A stretch of DNA of 64,000 nucleotides from Pyricularia pennisetigena (Eukaryota > Ascomycota > Sordariomycetes > Magnaporthales > Pyriculariaceae). The position numbers and the translations under genes were made by a program. Of this stretch, positions 24,228 to 33,838 are shown in pieces. Position 1 is the first letter of the stretch, and each line of letters begins with the position of its first letter. The notes beneath the pieces were generated by a model. That model was not told where the DNA came from, ran no database searches, and saw nothing but the letters and a program-made list of their open reading frames with translations. The stretch lies in the NCBI RefSeq assembly GCF_004337985.1, contig NW_021940920.1:1596549-1660548 (forward strand), in the 5' to 3' direction.

Positions 24228-24624
24228 ATGGTGGGAGTGGATGAGGGGGCAAAGTGGGGTGATGGATTTGTGTATTATGATGTGGAGGTCAAAAGACAAA
24301 AGTTGACGAGGAGAAAAGGCTTAATTTACACATGAAGCTGGAAGAGTTGAAGGCACCCAGAGGCCTAGCGGACTAGTGTTGCGTGGGGGTTGTTAGTTGT
24401 ATCGATAGACTGTTGGTAGATTAACAACGTGGTGCTGCACCGATCCTTCATTCTGTGGTGCAGACGAGAAGAGCTTTGCAAGGCAGCTTAGCTTTTGACT
24501 TTCGGAGTATGGCCAAGATTACACAGCAGGGATCACCCCAAATCCGACAACAAGAAGCAGTGCACTTGCGACTCGTTTGGAGCTGGCTAGCTGTCTAGAT
24601 CGAAACATCTTTACTACGCAGCTC
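24228..24624. other. 3' flank, no gene seen
   Basis: Downstream region of the secreted-protein gene. No ORF or repeat recognised. Confidence 0.4.
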
Positions 24625-25081
24625 TCACACTCGTGAGCCGAATGCTGGTCCCCCTGTTGAGTGGGATAGTAGCCCAAGAAGCGCCAACGACAAGAGGAGC
24701 CTAGAGGCCGGGTACATCAACAACGCCGTGAGATTCAACGCTATGCCGCCGCAAGTGCTCGACAGCGCGTTGCCAAAGTATCCCTGGCCGATCAGTGGCA
24801 GACGCAAACTGCGGCAGCACCATGAGCCGCAAACCGCTTCTGATGGCGATGTTGTTGAGCAATTTGGAGGTGGCGTGGATGCTGGAACATGAGGGCAAGT
24901 TTCCATCCCAGATTGGGAAAATGTCCGCGGGGAAGCCACAGAGGACAATAAAGAAACGACCTAACAACTTTTCCCCCGGCGGTTTATATGATGGCTTTTG
25001 GAGGCCTGGTTTATACTCCTTTATGGTTATTTTTCCTTGAGGCGATAAGAGACTTGATATGCAAATTCTACCCAATTGCAA
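24625..25081 (-). pseudogene. possible relic of a BAHD/transferase-family gene
   Basis: Minus-strand segment around 24830-24720 reads RSLRLPLIGQGYFGNAL. This resembles the R-x-R-LxPPLP-x-GYFGNA block found in fungal and plant acyltransferases of the transferase (BAHD) family. Flanking sequence is coding-like but switches frames several times and has no start or catalytic HxxxD motif. If the assignment is right, only a fragment with frameshifts remains. Alternatively it is chance similarity. Confidence 0.35.
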
Positions 25082-25753
25082 CTGTTTTGATTTGATGAAG
25101 AAGAGAATAATATCGGCTGGGCGCCTGGCTACGAAGCTAACGACAGTTTAATATACAATCAATGGTTTCTTATCCTATATTTCGGCAAAAAAGTTTGTTT
25201 TGGATGCATATATGCGCAAGACTTTTTCGACTTTGACGACAAACGACCTTCGGATGGTTCCGAAATGCGGTCTAATACGACAAGTTTCCTAAAATTGAGC
25301 CCAAAATTGGCCGAACAGTATTTCAAACAAAACATGGTCAGGGGTTGATAATTTTGCAAACGGCTAGAAGTTGGGGAGCACTGTTTTGAATGCAGCATAG
25401 AGATGTTTATATTTTTGCTTTTTTAGTTGGACGGATCGCGGAGTTTATGTTAAGGTTGGGTTTACAAAAATATCCAGATAAATAGGGTCCTAGGTATCAA
25501 AAAAAAAAAAAAAGAAAGAAAAAAAAAAACCACTCGAGACCTATCTATGTGTACTTCCTAGAGGACTTGAACCGGTAAACACCCATTTTCTATTTTTCTT
25601 GTTGGAAGCTGTCTCGGCCTATCTAAAGATATAAGCACACATCCAGATGTTGTTGGGGGCCATTGCTACTAGTGTTTGACCCTGACGAAATGGTCCAGAT
25701 TCGATAGCCATGTTTACTTTCCGCCTGTTACCCCCAAAGAATGACGTTGAATC
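25082..25753. other. intergenic
   Basis: No convincing gene. A poly-A tract with interspersed G lies at 25500-25530. A minus-strand ORF at 25159-25398 (79 codons) has no recognisable content. Confidence 0.4.
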
Positions 25754-26215
25754 TCACCAGAGACCCATTCCAGATTCGGACATTTGGTGTCCAAACTGTT
25801 TCAGCGCATCTTCAATACCGTCGAGCGTGACCACCATTTCGTGGTGGTTCTCGTCGAGCTCCAGGCTGAATCCTTCAATCTGTGGAACAATTTGTTCTAG
25901 AGCCGGATTGTCCCTCACCCGATCTTCAAGGCTGGAGATCGATTCCGCAGGTTGGGTGTACCAGGCACGAACGAAATCCTGACGAAGTTCAACGACATGG
26001 GCAAGCTCTATTTCCAAGGAGGATCTAGCCGCTGCCAGGTCCCGGGTGCCTTTGAGGTCCTCGGGGGTCTCCTGATCTCCCTCGTGGATATCCCAGTCTC
26101 CCCAGGATAGTTCCCTAATGTACTCACCCAGAGCAACCTGGACGTTGGCCACTGCCGAATAGAAGCGCAAAGCTGTTTGGGCGACCTCCCTCAGATAGGG
26201 TTCATAGTCACTCAT
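25754..26215 (-). CDS. hypothetical soluble protein, 153 aa
   Basis: Uninterrupted ORF from ATG at 26215 (MSDYEPYLREVAQTALRFYS) to a stop at 25754. It is rich in Glu, Asp, Leu and Ala, has no signal peptide or membrane segment, and reads as a mainly helical acidic protein (for example ARSSLEIELAHVVELRQDF). Third-position composition and the clean single reading frame favour a real gene over chance. No domain recognised. It has no close partner gene; the next secreted-protein gene lies about 1.5 kb away. A small adaptor or fungal-specific orphan is possible. Confidence 0.55.
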   Translation of the reverse strand: MSDYEPYLREVAQTALRFYSAVANVQVALGEYIRELSWGDWDIHEGDQETPEDLKGTRDLAAARSSLEIELAHVVELRQDFVRAWYTQPAESISSLEDRVRDNPALEQIVPQIEGFSLELDENHHEMVVTLDGIEDALKQFGHQMSESGMGLW

Positions 26216-27395
26216 CGTTTATGGTGTGGTGTTTCCAGGAGAAGGTCGTACTTTTGTGAAGGGCTTGGTTATAAAGGGCTTGGCTTTCGGGTGTGTGGTA
26301 TCTTTTGTGCGATGGAAGTTGGAAAAAGAGAGATCAGACCCTCAGAGCAAAGCTGAACAGCCCACAATTTATATGATTTGTGCCAGGGAGAGGGACCTTT
26401 GTTGGCAGCCGGCATGTTCACATACATTTGTGGCGTACATGGAGAGTAGAGCCATGTTTGTTTGTTAGTCACCTTTGAGCCAAAAAGACTGTATAAGTTA
26501 CCCAGCCAACAAAAGTGGCAACACTGCTAGTGAACTGTTTGACATCTCGCGTTAGGCCCTCATGTCTCTGGAGGTCAGCGGATGAAGATTAACTACGCTT
26601 CTGTGTGACTGGAGCATTTCACAATTCAAAAGTAATACTAGAAATATTAATCACTTTGTTGTAGCGAGCATTCGGGGTCTGAACTGAAACGAGACTGTAG
26701 GTTGAGATTGAATTCAATTTTGCTCCCCAAAACCCAGCCAAGGCTTATGTAGGTCTATTCCTCTGGGTATTGTCGATATTGATGCAAGCAGTTGTTGTTG
26801 GGTAATTGACGACACGTCTCTAGCCAGGCGAATCGTGAACGAATGGTTGTCGTCGTGGCGCCACTGCTCATTGCTGTAATGTGTTCAGCAATGCATCGTG
26901 ACCTCCACATCCTTGGGCAGTTCCTTCTCCTTAAGCTCCCTTACTGCATCCTGAGAAGCCCTCGGCTGAGCCTCAAAACAGTATGCTTAGACTGGTAGCT
27001 GTCGGTCCCGACCTTGGAGATATCAAGCTCCAGACACGAAGAAACTGACTCCAAAAACGAAGGTGACCCCAAAGATAAAACTACCTACAATAGCGAAAAC
27101 AACGATAAAAGTATTAAAAAAAAATAGAATTCACCTCCAAATATGGATCTTTCAGTATTGGACAGCAAAAAAAGCGAAAACTTTTGCCAAACTTTTTTCG
27201 ATAAATTTTGATATCTGCTCAGATCCAAAGTCGGTATATCTGCATGTACGGTGTCCGAGTATTGCCCTGTTGCGACTGCCATTGCAAACCCTCAACTTGA
27301 TTATTGGGCGGAGACGGAAGAGTTTTTCTTTTTCTTTTTTTTTTTTTTACCTCGCTCTATAAGAAGGATGAAGAGTAGTGCAGAGAGCCCCTTTC
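26216..27395. other. intergenic
   Basis: No gene recognised. The first 250 bp hold the promoter region of the minus-strand gene. Overlapping ORFs on both strands at 26226-26472 and 27063-27362 lack coding character; the latter ends in a poly-T tract. Confidence 0.4.
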
Positions 27396-27400
27396 ACGCT

Positions 27401-27970
27401 TTACAATAACCTAGCCTGAAGCCAGGGCCCAGAAGCCGAGGGTGCAGGGCGGCGCCTGAACGTGGGCCAAGCGCCAAGTGGCGCTCGGCTGTAGGCCAAG
27501 GTAGGTAAGTGTTCGGCGCGTTCCACCCCACAGAGATTTAGAATAATCATTTGAGCGATGTAATGGGAGCATTCTATATATTCTTTAACGTCAAAGTCCT
27601 TGTTAGCCCGAATGACTACACTAGAATTCTCATACAATCTGATGCAAAAAATTTGGGATACGGAATGAATTATTGGTAATCGATTCACTGTAGACCAAAT
27701 CCAGCTGCAGACCCTCATCGTTATCGGGGAAGCTTTTGATTTGCATGTGTTTGCGATCAACATGCTCGTTGCTGCCCTGCACCGTGATGCAGTCGTGAGG
27801 TGTGACTAGCTTGCAAGGTAATTTCCAGCCGTAGTAGTACTTTTGGAATACATGAGACTAGATCGGGCGGTTATCTGCTGTTGTTCCACAAGGATTGTAT
27901 TCGTAGTCTTGCTGAGTGGGAACATACGTTTTGTCGCGGACCATTCGCTGGGGTTTTAGCCGGCTAAGGC
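27401..27970 (-). pseudogene. decayed gene, possibly a small secreted protein
   Basis: Minus strand from about 27960 reads as coding-like sequence (QRMVRDKTYVPTQQDYEYNP, then GWKLPCKLVTPHDCITVQG, then LQLDLVYSESITNNSFRIPN). It is broken by a TAG near 27877 and needs a frameshift near 27640 to enter the open frame 27763-27401. Just upstream, minus-strand CACTAACATCTCAG resembles a branch point and acceptor, suggesting a first exon further 5'. Several cysteines are present but no signal peptide was located. No family recognised. Confidence 0.35.
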
Positions 27971-28424
27971 TGAGATGTTAGTGCCAGTAACTATGGGACG
28001 ACCCTACTGACGATGGTTTCGTGTTAACTAGTTGTGAAGATAGCCAATGAAAGGCATTTGTCGGAGACATCAAGTATCCCTTTCAAAGACTCTGCTTGAT
28101 AGTTTGACATTTCGCAAATGTGCAGGTCGGTTTATCGCAAAATATTCCAAAAACGGGTAAAGGCTAAAGCGGGAGTTTGACTTCCTGCCAGCGGAAACAA
28201 CCTTGTTATTTTAGGTTTTTAAAATAAACAAATATCGAATACAAATTTGTGTTGTTATCGTATCGAATTCTGGTTATAAAGCGACTGTTTTGAAGGTCCA
28301 CATTTCGAAAAGTCGGGGACAGACTGCATTTTGTTCCCAATAGTGTGATTTTCATTTTCTAATCCGTTCAGTATATTCATGTTCCCCTGCCGTAGAATAG
28401 AAGGATTCTATCATACAAGCGTTA
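27971..28424. other. intergenic
   Basis: No gene or repeat recognised apart from the possible acceptor site of the preceding minus-strand relic. Confidence 0.4.
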
Positions 28425-28696
28425 ATGAAGACAGTAGCAATACCCAGGCTAGCGGCGCCCCACCAAAACTGGTACGAGTTGGCGCCCTCATGGCCCACCT
28501 GGGTATCACACTCCTGGAACTCTGCTTCTGATGGCGCTAGAGAAGCAGCCTTGAAGGAAGGCCTGGCGGCTGGGCTCCAGCGATAAGGAGCGGGAGCGAT
28601 TCGACGTGTTAGCGGCCGCTGAGTGGCTGAAGCAAGTTGGACATGAGGCAGGGCCAGACTACGCGGCGGCGGTCAAAGCCTCCAAATGGTTGTAGG
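28425..28696 (+). pseudogene. relic of an unidentified gene (frameshifted)
   Basis: ATG at 28425 opens a frame with good coding character (HQNWYELAPSWPTWVSHSWN, then SDGAREAALKEGLAAGLQR) that stops near 28580. A one-base shift continues it as SSDKERERFDVLAAAEWLKQ and on to a TAG at 28696 after KASKWL. The C-terminal part is clearly protein-like. I do not recognise the family. Upstream sequence of a longer gene is missing, so this is a truncated, frameshifted fragment. Confidence 0.4.
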
Positions 28697-30566
28697 AGGT
28701 CAAGAAACAAATGATGCTAAAGTCGGGATTTTCTGTTTATTGGGAAATCTTTGCGTGGATCAAGGGCGTCACAAGGCAAATAAACGGCGTAGGGCTAGCT
28801 TGTCTATAACAATGATGCTTGGCGCGGAAAGCGCATGCACTTCATTAGATTTACCACCAGCCAGTGTGCCATGTTATAGAGCGTCTCCTCGACGAGCCAT
28901 GTTCAACCCAATTCTCAGACCCAAGCACTTATTACTCGGTTCACTGAGTTACTCGATTACTTGTCGAGTTTCCATTAATGGATAATGAACCCATGATCTA
29001 ACTGGGAACCCCTTTCGTTTCTCCTGGAAGCGGCACTGCATTGGATGTTTCTCCGTTCCATTCCATGGTGCAGTGACTTTGGGGCCTCATATGCCAGGCC
29101 TTTCGTGGTTGGATTTGGGGGGTTGAGACTGAAATACTAGAAGTACTTCAAGAATCAAAACATTATATTTGACTTGCGCGACCTGAACGCAACACCAATT
29201 GACGCCGCGACAAGCACATACCGAAGCATGACAAAAGAATAAATTAATAAAGCAAAGACTTTTGAGATTGCATCGCCGCCTGGCCTGAAGATAGATAATT
29301 ATCCAACAGAATGTGTATGGCTAATGGATAACCACTAAAATCTCAAAGCCAGGTTCATGCGCTCCTCGGCACAGCCCACACGCCTCTCCAGATTAAGTTG
29401 CACCTGGGAAGAGCCCGTCATGACTCATGGGGCCATTTTATCTAAATCCTCTTTCATGCGGTTTGCATGGTCTTGCTTTTACTCTCATTCTGTTCCAACA
29501 TGGCCTTAACCTAGTCCTCACAAAGCCCTGGCGGTGTTTTTGCCTCAGTAAAAAGATACGGGATGGTGTAGTTCTAGCCAACCATATTTGTGCCCACAAC
29601 TTCTTGGGTAGGAGGCGCCAGGACTGGCCAGCGAAAGTATGACAAACACCTCAATCAATTTGTACAATATCCGTGGGGATCAAGTGTATTTTCACCGATA
29701 ACCGTCAGCCGAGCTGCATAAACAAGAACAGCGGGGATGCCAGTAGTGCGGCTAAATGCGTTAAACTATAATCAAGATTCAAAATATATACTAATTGCCC
29801 CATATTTGAGATTGAATCCCAGCGAAGCAAACCCTGTAACAACCGCGTTTGAATTAACAACGTAAGATTTACCCAATATTAACAAATGAATAAGTAAAGT
29901 TGTGAAAGAAACCAAGCAGGTTGAAAACAGTAAGCGAAATATATAAAATGCAATGTTTTGTTTTACTTCGGCAGTTGAAAACCTATGCTGGTGTTTAAAT
30001 TATAGTGGGGTTTAAGCATTTGCACTTTGATAATACTTTCCAGAAAATTTAACTCAATGTTTTGGTCTGTGTAATTGGTCTATTGTTAGACCGCCACCCT
30101 TGGATATGATTTTTCGGTTTTGTTTCCGTCAATTGAACGATTATCGGATATTTGTTGGCAAGTTTTCCCGATTTAACAATTTTATAGTTGCCGTCAAAGA
30201 ACTACCGATTGCAAATCTTGAATAATTACTCTCGTTAATACTAAACACAAATAAAACTAGAAAACTTTCATGTGTAGTTTTTCAACCCAAATAATACTTG
30301 GAAATATTGCCAGTGGCTTTTTCTTTTTTTCTTAAAAAAAGGGTTAAAAAAACAATAGGATTTCAGGGGAAAATAGATTTTTCTATAAAAAAGCTAACAA
30401 ATGTTTCTTTAAAAAGTGCTTAATTTTGGTTCTAACAGTTTTGCAGGAATTTCGCCTGATTGGTTTATAAATTAAATTTGTTGTTCAAGACATGAGCCAA
30501 CAATTTCGAAATGAATTGACTTGCGCAAAGCCTTGTGACAATGCCAAAGGCTTTCAGGTAATTTCC
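28697..30566. other. intergenic, possible minus-strand relic
   Basis: No intact gene. On the minus strand around 29640-29440 a broken frame reads TIPYLFTEAKTPPGL and VKAMLEQNESKSKTMQTA with in-frame stops, which could be another decayed gene. The plus-strand ORFs at 28686-28985 and 29427-29642 lack coding character. 29750-30480 is AT-rich. Confidence 0.35.
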
Positions 30567-31349
30567 ATCTTTCAGGTTCTCACGGCGAGCAGAGAGATAC
30601 TGGAGGCCAACGCAGAGTCGAGCTCGACTTGTGGCAGGCGCTCAAGGGTGGCCAGAACATGTTTGGTGTCGTAACCCGCTCGCCCTATGCAATCACGACC
30701 CACCTACACTGCATAGTCTTTCGGTCAACTTCAACATGACTTACTTTGCTATATTGGCCGACGCTTTCGAGCAGTGTCTTCTGCCGCATTTAGGGAATGA
30801 ACGTGCTCATCCGATCGCACTGTATTTGTTGAATCATTACTGGCCTTGCTGAGTTGTTATGTCGCCTCACTTGGTAGCCCGTTTGTGAATTACAGCAGTG
30901 TCTGCAGCTCAGCAGATTACCATGGTTCATGCGTCATAAGCAACAACTTCCTTCCCCTGCCATCGCCATTGACAGGTTTTCAAGACGTGCCAATGATCGC
31001 TGAGCCCACGGAGGCCTGTGGCTCCACAACCGTAATCTCTAGACCCATAACAGGGCCGGGTGGAGCGAGGTTGCGTTACAATCTGGGGAGGACGTCTTCT
31101 GGATATTCAGGCATCGTGGAGTGGCAACCGTCACTCGGGAGGCCATACCTTAAATGGTTCTCGGGGGTGGAAAACTTATTCGGACTTGATAGGAATACGC
31201 CTCTAATTGTATCGACTATGGCGACAGCTAGGCGGAGTGTGGTCAACTCCTACGGGGAGAAGAATGTTACTAGGTTGTACCAAGTATGGCAAATCAGGAT
31301 CCTGAAAATATCCCTAAGGAGCCGATTCCCGGAGGTGTCAATGGCATGA
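30567..31349 (+). pseudogene. relic of FAD-linked (BBE-type) oxidoreductase
   Basis: From about 30567 the plus strand reads VLTASREILEANAES, then after a one-base frameshift near 30616 reads LDLWQALKGGQNMFGVVTR. This order matches the FAD-binding domain of berberine-bridge-type flavoenzymes, where A-x-G-E-I-x-x-AN is followed by DLF-x-ALKGG-x-x-NFG-x-VTRF. Further downstream, open frames at 30631-30852 and 30846-31349 overlap in different phases and could be the eroded remainder. Such enzymes are common in fungal secondary metabolism. The frameshift and absence of the start show it is inactive. Confidence 0.5.
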
Positions 31350-31503
31350 GCCTTAAGCGCAACGGTTCCGTGAAAAAAGACTAGATCCGGGACCATGTTT
31401 TGAATTTCTTATCGACAACGACTACCGAGGATATGCATGCCCATTTGCATTGTTAAATAGAGACCAGGAAATACAGCCAGCTTGTAAAAAATCCAGTAAG
31501 TTT

Positions 31504-31899
31504 TCAAGCGCTAGCTGGGACGCTAGCCGGGATTACCAACTTCCACGTCCCATAATGCTGTACCATTCTGTTTGCTGTGAACAGACGGTAAATATGTAGT
31601 GTATACTCTGAGCCAAAGTTGCTAGTAAGGTCGACTTTCTCGCATTCGTCGCCAAGATCAATCTTTAGATTTTGATTCTCGTAGTCAAGCTCGACCGAGC
31701 CCCCGCGCCCTTTGATCGCCTTTTGTCTAACACATTTCTCCTTGTTTCCATCTTGCTTGAATAGCCGAACGAAACAGCCTGAGAGATGTCTCAAATCATT
31801 TGTTACACTCTTAGTGTAGGGCATTTTTAAGCTACCTGCCATCGATGGAAGGGCCATACTGATGACGGCAATTGAGGTGAATGTAAGTCCGAATTGCAT
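31504..31899 (-). CDS. small secreted protein, 131 aa (effector candidate)
   Basis: ATG at 31899 is preferred over the non-ATG opening at 31908 because it gives a clean signal peptide, MQFGLTFTSIAVISMALPSM, cut near AG-S at residue 22. The mature chain of about 110 residues has three cysteines (42, 56, 86) and alternates short hydrophobic and charged stretches (GCFVRLFKQDGN, SVELDYENQNLKIDLGDEC), which suggests a beta-rich fold. The spacing of strands and the outer cysteines is loosely reminiscent of the MAX-type beta-sandwich effectors, but sequence alone cannot establish that. No intron needed. It stands alone with about 150 bp to the upstream relic. Confidence 0.75.
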   Translation of the reverse strand: MQFGLTFTSIAVISMALPSMAGSLKMPYTKSVTNDLRHLSGCFVRLFKQDGNKEKCVRQKAIKGRGGSVELDYENQNLKIDLGDECEKVDLTSNFGSEYTLHIYRLFTANRMVQHYGTWKLVIPASVPASA

Positions 31900-32230
31900 G
31901 GTTGACAAGGGTTTCGGGGTTGGGTTGGTGATTTCCGGACGACTTAGATGAGCTGTGCAAGTGAAGCTGAAATCAAAAACAATTTAAAAATGAATTTCTA
32001 CGGTATCAACTCTTCGAAGATTGAAAGTGAAAAGAAGACCGATTTATATTTTCTGGGGCAGACAAAGAAACCTCGGCTGGACCGACAGAAGGTCGTTCAA
32101 AATGTAGTTTTCTTTTCACATTTAAAAATTTCATTTATTCGCATCGATCAAGAATCTCTAATTATGAATGGCTCGGGCATATCCGTCAAAGTGCACAGCC
32201 TCCCGGGGGCAAAGAGCCCAAATCCACATT
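31900..32230. other. promoter region and intergenic
   Basis: Upstream region of the minus-strand gene, with CT/CA-rich sequence near its ATG. The plus-strand ORF at 31948-32244 (98 codons) overlaps this promoter and runs into the following MITE; I do not support it as a gene. Confidence 0.4.
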
Positions 32231-32232
32231 TA

Positions 32233-32793
32233 CTTGTGGGTTGAGCTTCGCGGACCCCCTGTCAGACAGGGGTTCCCTAAAATCTGGATTGGCCCAACTT
32301 TGTTTGTAAATTGTATGCAAAAATCAAAACCGCTAATTTCGACGGCCCGCACCTCGACAACTACAAATCCTGGTTCTTTAAAACTAATCAGGCTGTGGGA
32401 AAATAAATAAGAATCCTACATATAGAATGGTAAAAACTGAAGAGATTTTCACAGGTTGTGATAAACAGTAGAAATTAAATCACATATTAACATCGCACAA
32501 TAAATCTTCGTACAGTGTTAATACAGTGTTGGTAATACTATATTTTGTTAATAACTTACTTTTTTATTGTTTGTATTAACCTGGACAAACCTTTTCATTC
32601 TCGTTGCTTGGCATATAAGATTTGTATTCGTTTTCGCATACGGTGACCTATTCCAAGAAGAAAATCAGGATTTGTGGTTCTCGAGGTGCAAATCGTTGAA
32701 GTCGAAAATCTCCAAATTAACATATTAAATGAGGTGATCCAGACTTTAGGGACCCTCTGTCAGACAGGAGGTCCGCGAAGCTCAACCCACAGG
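32233..32793. mobile_element. Tc1/mariner-type MITE, 561 bp
   Basis: Inverted ends of about 60 bp: left CTTGTGGGTTGAGCTTCGCG and right, in complement, CCTGTGGGTTGAGCTTCGCG. Both continue through a small palindrome (CCTGTCAGACAGG). Bordered by TA at 32231-32232 and 32794-32795. The AT-rich core has no coding capacity. Distinct from the other three TIR families in the window. Confidence 0.85.
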
Positions 32794-33352
32794 TAGGCGC
32801 ATGTAATGATTTTTGATGTTACTAGCTTAGCACTCCGCTTCGAGGTGGGTGCTACGCACTCTAAAGTATAAACTATGCTTGTCTAGAAATTCTAAAATGC
32901 CCATTGATAGACATTTTTCCAAGGGAGAAAGGTGCAGCTAAAATATATCATTTCTGTTGGAAGCTACATCAACGAACTAGTTTTATAAACACCATCATGC
33001 ACATTAACAATTCCGCCAAATATCCTCTGTGTCGAACTGTTGTTTGTAGCTGGCTGTGCTTTGGCTGCGACGAGCCGAGCTCTCCTTGCGGCGTTCATGT
33101 ATTTCTCTGCAGGGAGCCGTGCCTTCTCCCCTCTCAGGGAAAATAACTGGGACGCAACTGTATATTACTTTTGACAGCTAGTGTCTCTTCAAAGGACAGG
33201 GCTCTGCTACACATGACATGCATAGGCCAAGCCTCCAAGACTTTTAACTATAAAGCGTAGGCAAGCTAGCTACTATTATAACTAAGAATATATCTAGGAC
33301 AGCCAGCTAGAGATAAAAATCCCCCAAAAAGCACAAATATGCAAATTTTGTT
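32794..33352. other. intergenic with a possible Cys-rich ORF
   Basis: An ATG at 32998 opens a 49-codon plus-strand frame with seven cysteines (for example CRTVVCSWLCFGC then REPC). It has no signal peptide and could be an exon or chance. Nothing else is recognised. Confidence 0.25.
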
Positions 33353-33838
33353 TTAGCGAGGGCAAGACCCGATTACGTAGCCGCCAAATCTTGGGTTAGC
33401 TAGCTTGTTGTTTACTTTCGTCCTGCACACATCCAAATTGTCGCAAACTCCCTTCAAGCCGTTGTTACCGGTGCAAACTTTACCGGCATTGGGACTCAGG
33501 CCAACCTGTCTACGGGAAAGCTCATGCTCGATACCGCTACCCACTGCCCTTTTAACCTCGGAGACTGTTTTGATCAAAAACCTTTTAGCACTTTCCTTAG
33601 TATCAAAAAAACCAGCTAAAAATGCGTGATTGCTTACCCGAATCTTCAATCATTTCTCGAGCCACAATTGGTTGCTTGGCCACGTTGTTGACCCCGGCTG
33701 TAGTGGGAAGTCTTGATTAGCAGGACATGTATCACAAAGCGTATAATAAGAAGTGAGACTAGGGAAGCATAGCATACCTGGAGCGGCCTGGCCCAATGAA
33801 AGGAGCATGGTAATGGAGAAAAAGACGGAGAACTGCAT
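33353..33838 (-). CDS. small secreted protein, 110 aa, two introns
   Basis: Minus-strand exons 33838-33778, 33697-33638 and 33564-33353. Intron 1 (80 nt) has GTATGC, CTAATC and CTACAG; intron 2 (73 nt) has GTAAGC, a GCTAAAA branch-like site and AAACAG. Exon joins keep phase, while reading through either intron gives stops. The product starts MQFSVFFSITMLLSLGQAAP, a signal peptide. A pro-region of about 40 residues ends at a dibasic RR (near residue 59), a possible Kex2 site. The C-terminal 50 residues hold four cysteines (VCTGNNGLKGVCDNLDVC and GSCPR). This pre-pro-Cys layout fits secreted fungal peptides or effectors. The acceptor of intron 2 is the least certain point. Confidence 0.7.

Noticed and set aside
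23922..24299. Alternative ORFs on both strands at the 23.8-24.2 kb secreted-protein gene
   Set aside because: The spliced plus-strand model with signal peptide and conserved splice signals accounts for the locus; others are shadows.
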